DNA of 64,000 nucleotides from Macrophomina tecta (lineage: Eukaryota > Ascomycota > Dothideomycetes > Botryosphaeriales > Botryosphaeriaceae). This document shows, in pieces, positions 32,001 through 44,176 of the stretch (the first letter of the stretch is position 1; every line of letters starts with the position of its first letter). Position numbers and translations under genes: made by a program. The DNA lies in assembly GCA_024180945.1 (NCBI GenBank), contig JAKSGN010000020.1, forward strand, positions 682,001 through 746,000. Direction: 5' to 3'. Under the pieces are notes generated by a model. It did no database searches. It was not told where the DNA came from and saw nothing but the letters and a program-made list of their open reading frames with translations.

Positions 32001-34281
32001 TGGTGTTATGCCGTTCTCGTCGCTGCTGCTTCGTGGTTTGTTCCGTACGCTTGTCTTTCTCTCCTGCGGGTGTGAAAAGTAGTCTGTCTGGCGGACATCC
32101 TCGCTGCGACCGTGGGCGATGCCACGAGAGGAAGCTGTCCTAACCCGCTGACCGTAGCCGAGCGAGAGGCCCTCCTTCCTGCTCACCCTGCCCGTCGTCT
32201 TCCCGGAAGTATCAAGCACCCTAGATAAGACCTCATAATCAACACCCTGCTCGTCCCGCGTCCTTCCGTGCCCTTCGTCAGCCCTCCTTGGACAATAGAG
32301 AAGGCCAAACACGCCAAAAAAAAAAAAAAGAAACCCTCCAACCCCAGCACGTAGCAGTGAACGCCCCCCTCCCCCTCAAGAAGAAGAGCAAAGAGAAAAA
32401 CAGTCTGTGGATAGCCCATCGCACCCATAGGTTCTTCGTGAGTGCCAGGGCGAGAAGAGGAAAGCTGGATGGACCGCGTATCGCCGCTGTCCGGCCTACC
32501 ATTATCACGAGAGGCATAGAGAGTCACGTCACGGCCATAAGGAGCGTTTGAATACCGGGGGAGAAAAGGTACAAGAAAAGTCCATTTCGTACATAGCATC
32601 TCTCTCGGATATGATAGGTGCAAGAGAGGGAAGAAGAGAAGAAAATACAAGGCTGACAAAATACACAAACGACGCGGACAACACATACACACGCATATAG
32701 ACTCGGTCATCCCAGCAACACAACCAACACAACAAAAGCAAACAAGCGCCCAGGGTGTGTTTTAAGGAAACATTGAGATCTCGGAAAGGCCAGAGAGAAC
32801 CGAAACGTCTAAAAATCGTCCACACATCTCCTTTGCCACGCGTCCATCGTCCATGCATATGTGCTATCTTCGCACCCCATTTTCTGCGTCCCAATCATCT
32901 CATGATTCCATCTCATCTCTGCTAGAGTTCACACAGCGATGACAACGCAAGATAGTCAAGTACGCACGCTATGCCATCAATCAATCAAATCAGCCAGTCA
33001 GTAAACTCCAGCATAAAGAGGAGATACGAGAGAAAATGTCATGGGAGAGAAGAAGCCCCCCCCCAAGATCTTATCCACTACCACTACCTACCAAAAGAAG
33101 TAAGCGCCCGTCTGGATTGCTGTTGTCCTGGTCGTCCACGGACCACCCTTTCTGGCATACTACCTGGAACCAGGAAGAATGAATGAGCAGGAAGGCCAAA
33201 TTCCATGCAGAGGAGTATGCTATCCGAAAGAAAAGAAAAACCAAGTCCGGAAGGACTCCCAAAGCCTATCCCCGAAAATGTCATCAGGTGGAAGACATCT
33301 GGATCTCCGAGAAGAGAAAGTCAAGTTCCAGGGTGGAGAAAATGAAGAGAAAAGAAAAACACCAGTCAATATAAATCGTCAAAAGTACCCTGAGGGAATC
33401 AATTATGCCGCCAATCTCGCCAGATGATTGAAAGAAGCAAAGAAAACAAAACAAAAAAATCGCCGTGCCACCTTTCTGAGGGAAGCGGGAGAAGAGGAGC
33501 CGAATAGGTTGTGTATGCAAAGGGTTTTTGGTTGAATGAATAAAAAGGTGATTGTTTTTGGTAATGCAGCAGTGAGAAGGAAACGTTCCTCGCCTAGGCT
33601 GTGTGCAAGTTGAAGCGAATCAAACGCCCATGCTATGCATGCAGGGGCTGGATCTCGCGATCCAGAGAAGCAGCAATGTCGCCGAAAGTTTTCTCCCCTC
33701 AGCGATGCCCCTTCATGTTCCATCTGGAAGGGATCGGAAGAATGCATATGCTGAAAAAAAAAAAGGGAAACAGCGATGTTTTTGAAGACCATCCTGCGCG
33801 TCACTCGAGATGCGGTCAAGAAAGGTCTTTCCCTGTCTCCAATTGTTGTACAAAAGAGGTCCAAGAAGTCTGACATGTCGTGAGACTATGGAACCTTCTT
33901 CAAAGAGAACTTTTGATGACGGAGAGGGTGATGGCGAGTCCTAGCAGCAGCCTGTCCCGTAAACTAGCGGATGCTTTTGCAGAGGAAGGTCGGCTCTCTT
34001 TTTCGACGATTCGGGACGGCGGAGAATGCGTGTGGCATGATGCGACGAATGAATGGATGCTACAGTGCCAGAAGAAATAAGACTCTTTATGTCAAGAGAC
34101 CGGCTCCGGGCCGTTTGCTTCTGTCTCCGAATATCTTCCCTTCCAACAAATTGCCGAAAAGACTGTTTTTGTCGAAGCTCGCAGATTGCTCAGTCGGTGT
34201 CAATCCGTCGTAAAATCATGAAGTCATAAAAGGGATATCATGCATGCACGAATGTAACAAGGATACTTCGACTGGCGATGT
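29084..34281. other. Long intergenic region, no supported gene
   Basis: About 5.2 kb between the LPMO start and the PUF stop. 29400-30500 is very GC-rich and open in several frames without domains. Homopolymer runs occur at about 30680-30700 (T), 31055-31070 (A), 31548-31560 (C), 31975-31989 (G) and 32317-32329 (A). 32500-34280 probably includes PUF 3' UTR. Confidence 0.5.
29304..29310 (-). promoter_or_regulatory. Likely TATA box of the LPMO gene
   Basis: TATATAG on the minus strand, 221-227 bp upstream of the LPMO start codon and in an otherwise GC-rich promoter. Confidence 0.4.
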
Positions 34282-37200
34282 CTAGAAGAAACCGCCATTG
34301 ACGGGGTGAACGGGACCGCCCTGGCCGCCGGCACCACGATAGGGCGAGAAGTTGCCACCGTTCATGCTTGGGCCGTTAGCTTTGGGGCCGTTCTGCTGCT
34401 GCACGTTTGCCTGGAGGTTGTTGGGAAGTTGAGGGTTGGACATGCGGTGCGGCTGAGGCGATGCGAGGTTAGGTCCATAGCCGTTAGCGACGTTGTTGTA
34501 CGGGCTCTGCTGCTGAGAAGCACCCATTTGACCGGGAAAAGCAATCTGTCCGGGCCCAGCAGAGGCGATCGGGGTGATCTGGCCGCTGGAGTTGGTGCTC
34601 ATGCGGCCGTCGAAGTCCTGAATCTTGCTCATGATGCGACGTCCATAAGGAGTGGTGCGGATGGCACTCAGCATGGGGCGAATAGCCTCAACAAGGCGGA
34701 TTTTAGTCGGAGCGTCGGCATAGTCCAACTACAGGCTCATGTCAGCGGGGAGCAAGGGTACGACCTCACCTATGGATACTTACAGAAGTCTGAACAACGT
34801 AGTTGGCATAAGAATCCCGAATCAACTTCTCGAGCTCACCGGGAATTAGAAGCTCCTCGATCAGATTGCGTCTGGTCTCGGCGTTGGACACGCGAATGCA
34901 CTAAAATTGAGTCAGCGGTGAATCATTCTGGGTAGATAAAAGATCAAGGCTAGTACTTACTTTCTCCACCACATTGGAACTGAACTTCTGCTTGGACAGC
35001 ATGGGCACGTTCCCGCGGAAAGCGTTACACATGGGAATCGTGAACTGCTCCTCCTGCAGATCGAGGATGTACTGGACGACGTAGTTGCCAAAGGGATCCT
35101 GAACCAGAGAATAGGCGTTGGCAGTAATGGCACCGATGAGTGCGATCCTTTGGTCGCCAGAGGCATGGTCAATGCAGCGCTGTAGAACGCAGCAGCCGTG
35201 GCGATGGGTACCGACAACGATGCAGGCAGCACCGACGGCCTCGAAGATGAACTGAGAGTCCTTGGAACCAAGGTGGTTCAAGCACTTCTGAATTACGTGG
35301 TTGCCATTCAGATCCTGGATGAGTGTGACAACATTGTGGCGCAGCGCCTCAATGATGATGTTGATCTGCTCGGCAGTGGAGACGTACTCAATCATCTTCT
35401 GCAGGGCCCTGGTTCCGTGCTGATTCAAGGCGATCTTGACCATCTGTGGAGCAGCGTTGTGGACAAGAGCCGTACGCTGCTCATCGTTGCAGAACTCATA
35501 CATCTTCTGGCAGAGGTAGTTGGCGAAAGGGTCTTGCATGAGATCAACAACGTGGTCCTTGGTAGCCTCGAAAATCTTCCTGACAATGTCCAAGTTGCGG
35601 CCTTCGATCTGCTTCTGGAGATAGCGACAGCCATGCTGGTCCTTGCACAACTCGACGATGTCATGAGGCATCAGCGAATCGAAGTTGTAGTTTGTCGTGC
35701 TGCGCATATGCTCCTCTTGGCTCTGCATGCGACGCTGCTGGATGACACGTGCCTGGCTGTCAGGAAAGCGAGGCTGGGAAGGAGGCTGCTGCATGTATGG
35801 CTGCGGGAATGGTTGACCATAAGCGTTGAAGGGCGGGTACATGGGCATCTGGCCGTAGGGAGCTTGACCGTTCAGACCCATGTTCTGCAGGCCCATGTTG
35901 ATCATCGACACGCCGTAGCCACCGTAATAAGGGCCGGTCGGGTTGCTGTACATCGGAGGGCTAGTGACACCGTTGCCGTTCGGGGACGCGATAGTGGTAG
36001 CAGGAGGTGAGGACATGGCAGCAGTCGAAGCAACGCTGTTCGAGGTGATTTCAGCGGGTCCGCTGGTGAGGGCGGGGCCAAAGGGTGCAGCGTTGGCCTG
36101 TAGGGCAGATCCCACTGAACGGAAAGCGGCAGCGCCTTTGGGCTCGTCAACCCTGTTCTCACCGCCAGACAGCTCGCGGCTGTGGCGGTTGACTGCATTC
36201 ATAGGGATACGGCCCATGCTGGCGTTGTGGTTGTGCAAATGCTGCTCAGCGTGCGAGTTGACGCCAGTGTTGCCGCCCGAAGGAGTGCCATTAAGACCGT
36301 TGGTGCTCTTCATGGTCGGGATGTCGTTGGTCGAGTAGGATGACTGAAGTTTAGGCATGCCGTTGGCCAAACCGTTGGGTGGGGTGGCCAACAGGCCGGG
36401 ACGCTTAGAGTCACCGTACGGGCTGAAGCGCACCTCCATCGAGTGGCGGTTGCTCATGGTAGCGCGCCGAGGGGTCTCGTTACCGTTGGCGCCAGCGCCG
36501 TCTAACCCAAACTCATCAGATTTGTGCAAGTTGTTCACGGGGAGGCTGTGCTGGGCATGGCGGTGACGGCTAGTGGTCGGCCAGCCGTTTGACTGAGGAT
36601 CCGGAGAGTGCGATGAGACGGATGCAAGATCCAGCGCGGCGGACGCGGCGGAAAGCTGCATGGCACCCTCCCCGTCGCGACGAACCAAGATCGGGAACTT
36701 GTCGTCCGTCGCGTTCATCTGCAAGTAGCTCTTGACATCGGGGGAAGCCGCAGGGTTCCTCGGCTTCTCGTCGTCGTCGCCAAAGAGGAAGTGGGTAGTG
36801 TCAATGTGGCCAAGAACCGAAGTAAGATCAGGAAGATCTGTAGTCGCGCGGTTGCGAAGGTCAAGACCGGTGACAGGAACCGAGTTCCTATTGAGACTTC
36901 CAAATGGTCAGCTAGGGTCCGTTCGTGCTCTAACGCGCCTGACGCGCCGGAATGCGGTCTGACGTAGAAGCAGTGGTGGCATGCAAGGGCTCGGCGAAGA
37001 TCCAGAGGTCCGGGACCTTATGCACGCCCAACAGAGACCAGACAAGAAAGGCAAAGCCAACTGGGTGAAATTGCCAGGTGGAAGGCATTGCAGGCGAATG
37101 GTGTTGCTCAAGCAGTGACACAAGATGCAGGTGAGAAAGGGAGAGAAACTTACGCGGCAGCGCCGGAACGAGGGTTCATGTTAGAGATGTCGAACTCGTA

Positions 37201-38628
37201 GTTGTCCTCGTCTTCGTCAGAGCCACGGCGCGAGCCAGGCATCGACTTGGAAGGTATGTGAGAAACGCCGTGCGGGTAGGTCTGCTGTCCAGGCGAGGTG
37301 ATCTGAGAGCCGGAGCGGCTAGGGCGGGTAGATCCAGACTGATAGCTCTGCTGAGGTGAGGTCAAGCCTTGCATGGAGTAACGCTGAGGGCGGGAGAAGG
37401 CAGAAGGGAAGCCCTGGTCGCGGTACTCGGGAGGGGTGGTTGGCTCGCTCTGGTGGCCAGCGTAATTGCTGGAGTGGTTGTTGTTGCGACCAACGTCCTG
37501 CGAGAGGCGAGCGTAGTCGCTCTGAATGCCCTTCATCTGAATGTCGTAGAGCTCCATCTCGGCCTCGAAGCGGCGGCGCTGCTCCTTGAGATACTCGTAC
37601 TCGGCCTTCTTCTTCTCAAGCTGTGTGAATGGGTTAGCTAGATCTTCGGTGCTGTCGCTTCCAACTGTAGCAGTGGAATCAGAATGGGTGGGTGACAGGT
37701 GAGCGAAGTTATGCTCGTGCTGGTTGACACCCATGATGCGTTACAGTGAGGAGTACACTGAAGTGTTGTGGAGGATCTCGGATCTCAAGATCTTCTGGCC
37801 ACCCCGATGGGCAGTGCAGCTGCACCCGAAAGGTGGCGATGCAACTTGCAGCAAAGAAGATCTGAAGCACGACAAAACTTTCTTTGCTTGCAGTGAGGCA
37901 ATGCAGTGCTTGCGCGAGGAGAATGGATGAGGTGATGGGAGGGGTTGGGGGAGGTTTTGGTGGGGAAGGGGAGGGAGGGGGTGTGCAGGTCGGGAGAAGT
38001 TATATAGCCTCCCGAGCGCGCAGCGAACGGTAACCTCGTGCGTAACAGCAGGCGGCAGAACAATAGGGGGCAATGGGAGAATAGGTAGAATCAGGCGCCC
38101 GCACTTACCAACTGGACCTTGTGATACGTCTGCTTGAAATGTTAGCACTGTTGTCCTGCTCGCTACCAATCCCGCTCCGGCCGCGATGGCGCACGCACCC
38201 TGCCCGCCACATGCGGCGGAGACAGCGAGCCCGCAACCACCGCGGATACAGCCTCCCGCCAGAACCCCGCACGATTGGGGGTTCCAATGCAAACAAAAAC
38301 AGAGCATTTGGCACGTGCGGCGCCTCGCTCGAGACCAGAAATCGCTTACCGCGGATGTCAACTCGGTATTCTCAGCAGCCTGCCTGCGCTGCTGACCAAT
38401 TGGCGACAATGGGGAAAGCGTGGGCATTGTCGGGACGGTATTGGTCGTGAAGCGCCTCGTAAGACTGGCGCGGGCGTCGTTCGCAGTCGAGGTGTGGGCT
38501 TGCATCTGGCTGGCGATGCTGCGAATGGGAGAGGTAAAGCTGGGGAAGGTGGACTCTTCGCGCGGCGACTGCGAAGTGCGAAAGCGACGGTCCTCGGGGC
38601 GGTCCCCCAGGCCGCTGGAGAAGGCCAT
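34282..38628 (-). CDS. Pumilio/PUF-domain RNA-binding protein, six exons
   Basis: My model has exons 38628-38350, 38132-38109, 37620-37154, 36896-34961, 34900-34784 and 34728-34282, giving 1089 residues with all phases closing. The start ATG at 38628 opens MAFSSGLGDRPEDRRFRTSQ. Exon 2 is only 24 nt and encodes QTYHKVQL. It joins LEKKKAEYEYLKEQRRRFEAEM, a coiled coil typical of fungal PUF N-termini. The middle is Asn/Ser/Pro-rich. The PUF repeats begin near 35690 (FDSLMPHDIVELCKDQHGCRYLQKQ). They include the RNA-contacting helices DPFANYLCQKM, NQHGTRALQKM, DLNGNHVIQKC, HRHGCCVLQRC, DPFGNYVVQYI and KFSSNVVEK, and end with SYANYVVQT. PUF proteins bind UGUR-containing 3' UTRs and repress or localise mRNAs in the cytoplasm. 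The C-terminal Gln/Asn/Pro-rich tail is ordinary for the family. Confidence 0.92.
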
Positions 38629-41406
38629 GGCGGTTTACCTGTGTCGCTCGCGCGTCGTCAGCGTTCGCATGCTCTAGGGCGTCGCGGGGATGCCGGACGG
38701 CTCGGGACGCTGGCGGTGTACCCGCGCGCTCTGAGGCGTACCCGGCGCAGGAGGGGCGACGGCAGCAGCGCTGCGGGCCCGCAGGCGAAGGGGCGACGTA
38801 CAGGCAAAAGGCACGCAGGGCGGCGGCCCTCGTGGGCGAGCTTTGCGAGGTCGGGCTGCGCTGGGGGCGCTCGGGAGACAGCGAGAGCGGCTGAAGAAGA
38901 GCCGCCTGGTGGTGGTTGTACAGTACAGTGCCTGGCGACAGGGCAGCAGCTGGTCGGGGCGCGGCTTGAGGGCGGCGGGAGGCCCAACGCGCAGGCGAGC
39001 AGCGGCGACGACTCTCGGGCAGACACAATCGCAACGTACAAGTACACGGCGGCGGAGGCGAGCTGGAGGGCAGAGAGTCGAGAACTGGAAGCGGAGGCGT
39101 GGTTTCGGGAGAGCAGACCAGCTCGCGCCAGCCCCAGGGTCTGCCCCCCATGCACCCGCGGGCACTCAGTCATCCGCTTTTCGACCTTCGAGGCGGCGCT
39201 AAGTGGCAGGGCCCTCCCCAATAGCCGCTCGCCATTTGCTACCACACAGCTACGTATCCAACGCTCGCCCGTGCCAGCACCGTCTGCACGCGCATCCAAC
39301 GCAACCAAGGTAGCTGCTACCTGCCATCGTCCGCGCGCCGACAGCGCACGATATGCTTATGCTCAACCGGCGCGGACATGGACATGGCCCGTCAGGCCAC
39401 AGAACCGCTCCCCGCCCCAACGACGCGCGCTCACGTCACAGCCGGGTTGGTCTCTGCTCGATCGACGCCAGCAGCCCTCTCTGATCACGCTCCGATCACC
39501 CTCGCTGCAAAGGGAAGCGGTCAGCCCGCTGACTCGCTGCCGTCCCAGCATCTCGCCGTCCGCTGCGGGGCTGCCGGCGAGGCCCAGGTGCGTCCTTGGC
39601 GAGACAGGAGCCATCTCTGTGCGACGGCGGGCGAACCGGCCGTGCTCCGACAGCCTTCCTGCTGCGGCACGGCGAGCGGACAACGTGATTCCCACGCCCT
39701 CACCGCTTCTTAAACAAGTGCCTGGCTAGACTCGAAGCAGCTAGGGACGCCGCCATTATCGATAAGTGAGCAAGTTGGGCTTTCATGGAATCCCCCGCCC
39801 GCCGCTTCGAGAACGTGACCTCCGCCGCTCAACTTGCCCAAAGCGCGCTGCGCAAACCGGGCGCGATGACGAGCTTTTGCGGTCCGAAGCGCCCAAGGCA
39901 AAAACTAAAAGCACGACTCGCATGGCCCTCGCATGATGCGGCGACAGCCTCAGTGACTCTCGTGATCCTCGGTCGCCGCGCCAGCGCGCCCGAGCCAGCC
40001 CTACCAGTCTCGAGCTTTTGGCTCTGGCCGCGCCGTGGGGCCTCCGCCCGGGACGATCTTGGGATTTGCCGAGCACGGGACAGCTGTGGGTTTGGCTTTC
40101 TGCCGCGGTGGATCTGCGAACTGCCTGCGCGTCTGTCCAGCTTGGATGCCAGAGATTGTGGGGCAGGCACGACGACGATGGAATGAGCGTTGTTGGCCGA
40201 GTTTTCGACGGTTGTGCGCGGTGGGTAGGACAAGCTCTTTTAGCAAATGCGACAGCGCCCAACCGTTTACCGGATTACACCGCTGTCTTAGGCTCCTGTG
40301 GCTGGACCGTCCTTAAATGCACCTGTCAATTTCTCGCACGTTGCAATTCCGCGGGCTCTCCGAGCCGTTCTGGACGGACGAAGGCCATCTGCCGTCGCGT
40401 TGGCTGTGTCGATAAGGTTCCGGGCAAGGCTGCCATGTCATATCAGCCATTCCCAAACTCCTAGGCAAGTTATACCGCCGTCTAGGGCGCGGGAACGGGG
40501 CCTCATGCCGCGCGAAGCGCCGCAACGTTGCCTGCGCGACCTCCCACAGGCATGCGCGGTCCGGCTGTTATGCCGGGGAGTGCCGGTGAAACACACATAT
40601 GAGACCATGCTCTTGTGCAAATGGTGAGCGAGACTGTTCTGCGCCGGGCATGCTTGCTACCACGTGTTCAGGCAGTCTTCATTCGCCAATGCCTGCTTGC
40701 TTCTTCTGCAACTACTCACGGGGCTTTGACGTGGCAGAGACGATGTCACGATTGGCCCCGGACTCATATCAGCAATCTCTTCTCGGCTGATGTGCAGATT
40801 TCTGTATGTAAGGTACAGAGCAGAGCATGCGTGCCCACGGATTGTGCTACAGAGAGCCCGGGCAACCTGTCAGCATCTGGTGCTCAGGTCCTTCGCCGTG
40901 GCTTTCGTCTTATTCCAGTAAGTTGCGAGAGCACAGTTAGAGGCCTGGGTGTGCGCTAATCCGGCCACCACAAGCAACCTGATTAACGACCGAATACACG
41001 GTGAAATGTGCTCTAGGGCGAACGAGTGCATAAGGGCCATGATTGGCTTGCGTGATATAGCAGTTCCAGTGCCTGCTGAGATGCTTGGAGCGGCTCCTAC
41101 TCTTACATAGGAAACGACAGCGACTGTTGCCGACCCGGTATATTTTCGTCGAGAGAATGGCGCAAAAGATCTCGAGTGTTGGCGCGAGTAGGCGTGGGCA
41201 CAGACCGAAAGGCCCGTGACGCGCCTTCCAGGGAAAAGCGCGCGAGGGCAAAAAAGGCTTGGCGCGGAGCTCGAAGTTCGCGGCCGGCTGCAACCTCGCA
41301 GCTCGTCGACCTCATCTGAACCCTCCGATCTACATCCCCCGCCCAACCCTCAATCCTCCTGCTGCGTCCGACCGGCCTTTCCGCTGGTCAGCTAAGGTCA
41401 GTCAGA
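38629..41406. other. Divergent promoter region between PUF and SF3b2, no supported gene
   Basis: About 2.8 kb, GC-rich, with many overlapping open frames in all six phases. None has a domain or plausible splice structure. The sequence must hold the promoters of the PUF gene (minus) and the SF3b subunit 2 gene (plus). Confidence 0.5.
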
Positions 41407-43203
41407 ATGTCGGGCAGCACAAAGAAGGCCGCGTCCAAGAACGCGTGGCGTCGCGCAAAGGCGAAGAAGGAGAAGGCCGAGGTGCGTTTCCAATCGCGAC
41501 CTCCAAACTTTGCGGCAACGCTTTACTAACCAAAGAAGGCTGTTACCTCCAGAGACGTGTCCGAACAACCTGCTACTGAGACCAGCACCGAGCCGCAGTC
41601 CAAGCCTGAACCCGAAAACAGGGTAGATAACGAGACTCAGCCCGCCACCGATGGCGATGCTACTACAGACGGCGCTGTCGCCATCATGGGAGACGACATC
41701 AGTGCCGACGATCCTCTCTTTGACCAATTCAAAGGCATTCTTGAGCGGTTTCAGCAATCCGAGGCCGGCGACAACGATAATCAGGTGACCCAAAAGCCCG
41801 AGGTCTACTTCGACGACGATGAGGTTCCCGAGGAGGAGGACGACCAGCCGAAGCCCTTGTCAAAAAAGAAGAAGAAGGAGATGAACAAACTGTCAGTAGC
41901 AGAGCTGAAGGCGCTGGTCAGGAAGCCCGACTTGGTAGAGTGGACCGACGTCTCTTCACCCGATCCCCGCCTGCTCGTGGCAATCAAGTCTCACCGCAAC
42001 GTCGTCCCCGTCCCGACCCACTGGTCGCTCAAGCGCGAGTACCTATCGTCGAAGCGTGGTATCGAGAAGCCGCCGTTCGCCCTTCCCAAATTCATCCAAG
42101 AGACCGGTATCGCCGAGATGAGAGACGCGGTCCTCGAAAAGCAGGATCAGCAGAGCTTGAAGCAGAAACAGAGGGAACGTGTGCAGGGCAAGATCAACAA
42201 GCTTGACATTGACTATCAGAAGCTTTACGAGGCTTTCTTCAGATTCCAGACCAAGCCAGAACTAACTAGGTATGGTGAAGTCTACTATGAGGGCAAGGAG
42301 TATGAGACCAATTTGAGGCACCTCCGTCCTGGTGAGCTTAGTGAAGAGCTTAAAGAAGCTTTGAGCATTCCGCCTGGTGCTCCTCCGCCCTGGCTGATCA
42401 ACATGCAGCGCTTTGGCCCGCCTCCTTCGTATCCTGCTCTTAAGATTCCCGGCCTGAATGCCCCGCCGCCTCCTGGAGCTCAGTGGGGCTTCCATCCTGG
42501 TGGATACGGCAAGCCGCCGGTTGATGAATACAACAGGCCCCTTTATGGAGGCGATGTGTTTGGTGTCCTTCAACCGACTCAGCCGGATCCGGTCGGCGAA
42601 CCTGTGGAGAAGACGCTCTGGGGTGAGCTGCAAGAGCCGGAGGAAGAGTCCGAAGAGGAGGAGGAAAGCGATGAAGAAGAGGAGGAGGACGAAGAGGAGG
42701 AGATTGGCAGCATGGACACCAGCGGTCTCATAACTCCTGGTGGTATTGCATCAACTGCCCCGTCTGAATTCGGCGGTGCAGAGAGCGTTGGAGGAGATTT
42801 CACTCTACGCAAGCAGCGCCGTGGTACTGAGACGGAAGAGCCGATGCAGCCGCGTTCTGCTTATACTGTAGTGCCAGAGCGGGATATTAAGGCTTCCGGC
42901 TTCTTCGGGGGCGAGAAGGCCTACGATCTCAAGTCGGCGCAGCAGAACCTTCCCGTTCTCGGACAGGAAGACACCAGTCGGAAGAAGAGGAAGGCGGGTG
43001 ACGTTGATGTCAGTGTTGACGTGGATTCACTAGAGAGGGAAGACAAGTTGAGCAAGGATGAAGTCAAGAGGCAATACGAAATGCAGCGCCAGGCAGAGCA
43101 ACAGGGAGGTTGGGGCGCCTACCAGGATGATCTGAGCTCGATGATCGCCGAGGAGAGCGCCAAGAGGTTGAAGAAGGACCAAGAGCGCCGCGGCAGGCGT
43201 TAG
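41407..43203 (+). CDS. CUS1: Splicing factor 3b subunit 2 (SAP145/Cus1)
   Basis: Exon 1 is 41407-41481 (MSGSTKKAASKNAWRRAKAK). The intron is 41482-41535 (GTGCGT, branch TACTAAC, end AAAG). Exon 2 is 41536-43203. The product is 580 residues. After an acidic N-terminus comes the SF3b2 core: LKALVRKPDLVEWTDVSSPD, SHRNVVPVPTHWSLKREYL, and EKPPFALPKFIQETGI. The PSP proline-rich segment follows (TNLRHLRPGELSEELKEAL, then PPPWLINMQRFGPPPSYPAL). A glutamate-rich stretch (42640-42705) and a KKRKAG basic motif lie near the C-terminus. SF3b2 sits in the U2 snRNP, contacts SF3b4 through the PSP region and helps anchor U2 at the branch site. It is essential and conserved, and the gene shows no damage. Confidence 0.95.
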
Positions 43204-44176
43204 CCAGCGTAAAATGCGCAAACGAAAGATAACAAGGACTGCTGGAACCCCCGCACAAAAACGGAGCAGATCACAAATGCGAAAACAATGGCCAGATGGC
43301 GGGATTATGTTAATGGCTGGGGTTCAAAATACCAGTGGACGTGGGGTTCAGGATATGCATAAGGGAAAGCTTCCATAGCCGGCGGGCGTTGCTGGATGGG
43401 CTGGGTTTCCGGGATCAAGAAGGAGTACCATAAGATCAATGCTTGCAAAATTCTGCCTGGAATGCCGAAGTGGACTGCGGCGATGCCTCGTAAGGTATAG
43501 AGATGTGATCATGCCGAGAACCGCACCCTAGCTCGGGGTTGGGGATTCGAGTGGCACTCGGACGGCCACTTCCGGGCGTTGGTGGACTGATGAACACAGC
43601 TAAACGCAGGACAGAGCCGGCGGCTACAGTACCGAGCGGTGGACCAACCAGGTAACACGATGCGGCTTATAATCCAGCGGCATGCTCTGGACGTGCTGGG
43701 ACAGCAGGGACCTGGCGCAGCCTCACATAAGCAAAGTTGCAGCCATGGGCGGACGTCAAGGCATCGAAGCAGCTTGTGGCTGGCTGCAATGGAAAGATAT
43801 CGTTCAGCTCTCAGCCTGCGCGCAGAGCCTCCAGCGGCCGACGCACCGATCACGATGACGCCTGGTCACGTGATAAAAACCAGTCTGAACAAGCTCCTTT
43901 CTCGTTAGTTTTCTTCGAACATCGCTGGCGCTCCAGACCGACCAACCACTTTGACGCGCCTCCGCCGCCTCGACACTCGACACATAGGCCGAGACACGTC
44001 ATCGCCATGGATTGCGACCGTGACCGGGATCGAAGGTGGGTGATGCGAAATCCGACTTCCCTAGCTCTGCAAATCCGCAACATCGACATTTGCGGCACCT
44101 TGCTCGCGCTCCAGCTTGGGCCAACACCAACACCCGCCACGCCCACGCACGCATTCGCCGCAAGACCTTAGCTGAC
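43204..44176. other. Intergenic, no supported gene
   Basis: 3' region of SF3b2 and promoter/5' UTR of the next gene. An upstream ATG at 44007 could start an alternative first exon of that gene (MDCDRDRDRR..., donor GTGATG at 44040, acceptor at 44182), but this is not needed for an intact protein. Confidence 0.45.

Noticed and set aside
37154..37734. ATG at 37734 as the main start of the PUF gene
   Set aside because: The upstream exons 38628-38350 and 38132-38109 join in phase and restore the conserved YHKVQLLEKKK segment. The 37734 ATG lies in an intron, so I keep it only as a possible alternative start.
38275..39729. 484-codon plus-strand frame
   Set aside because: Covers the antisense of PUF exon 1 and its promoter. 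Arg/Ala-rich with no domain, and rival frames on the other strand are equally open.
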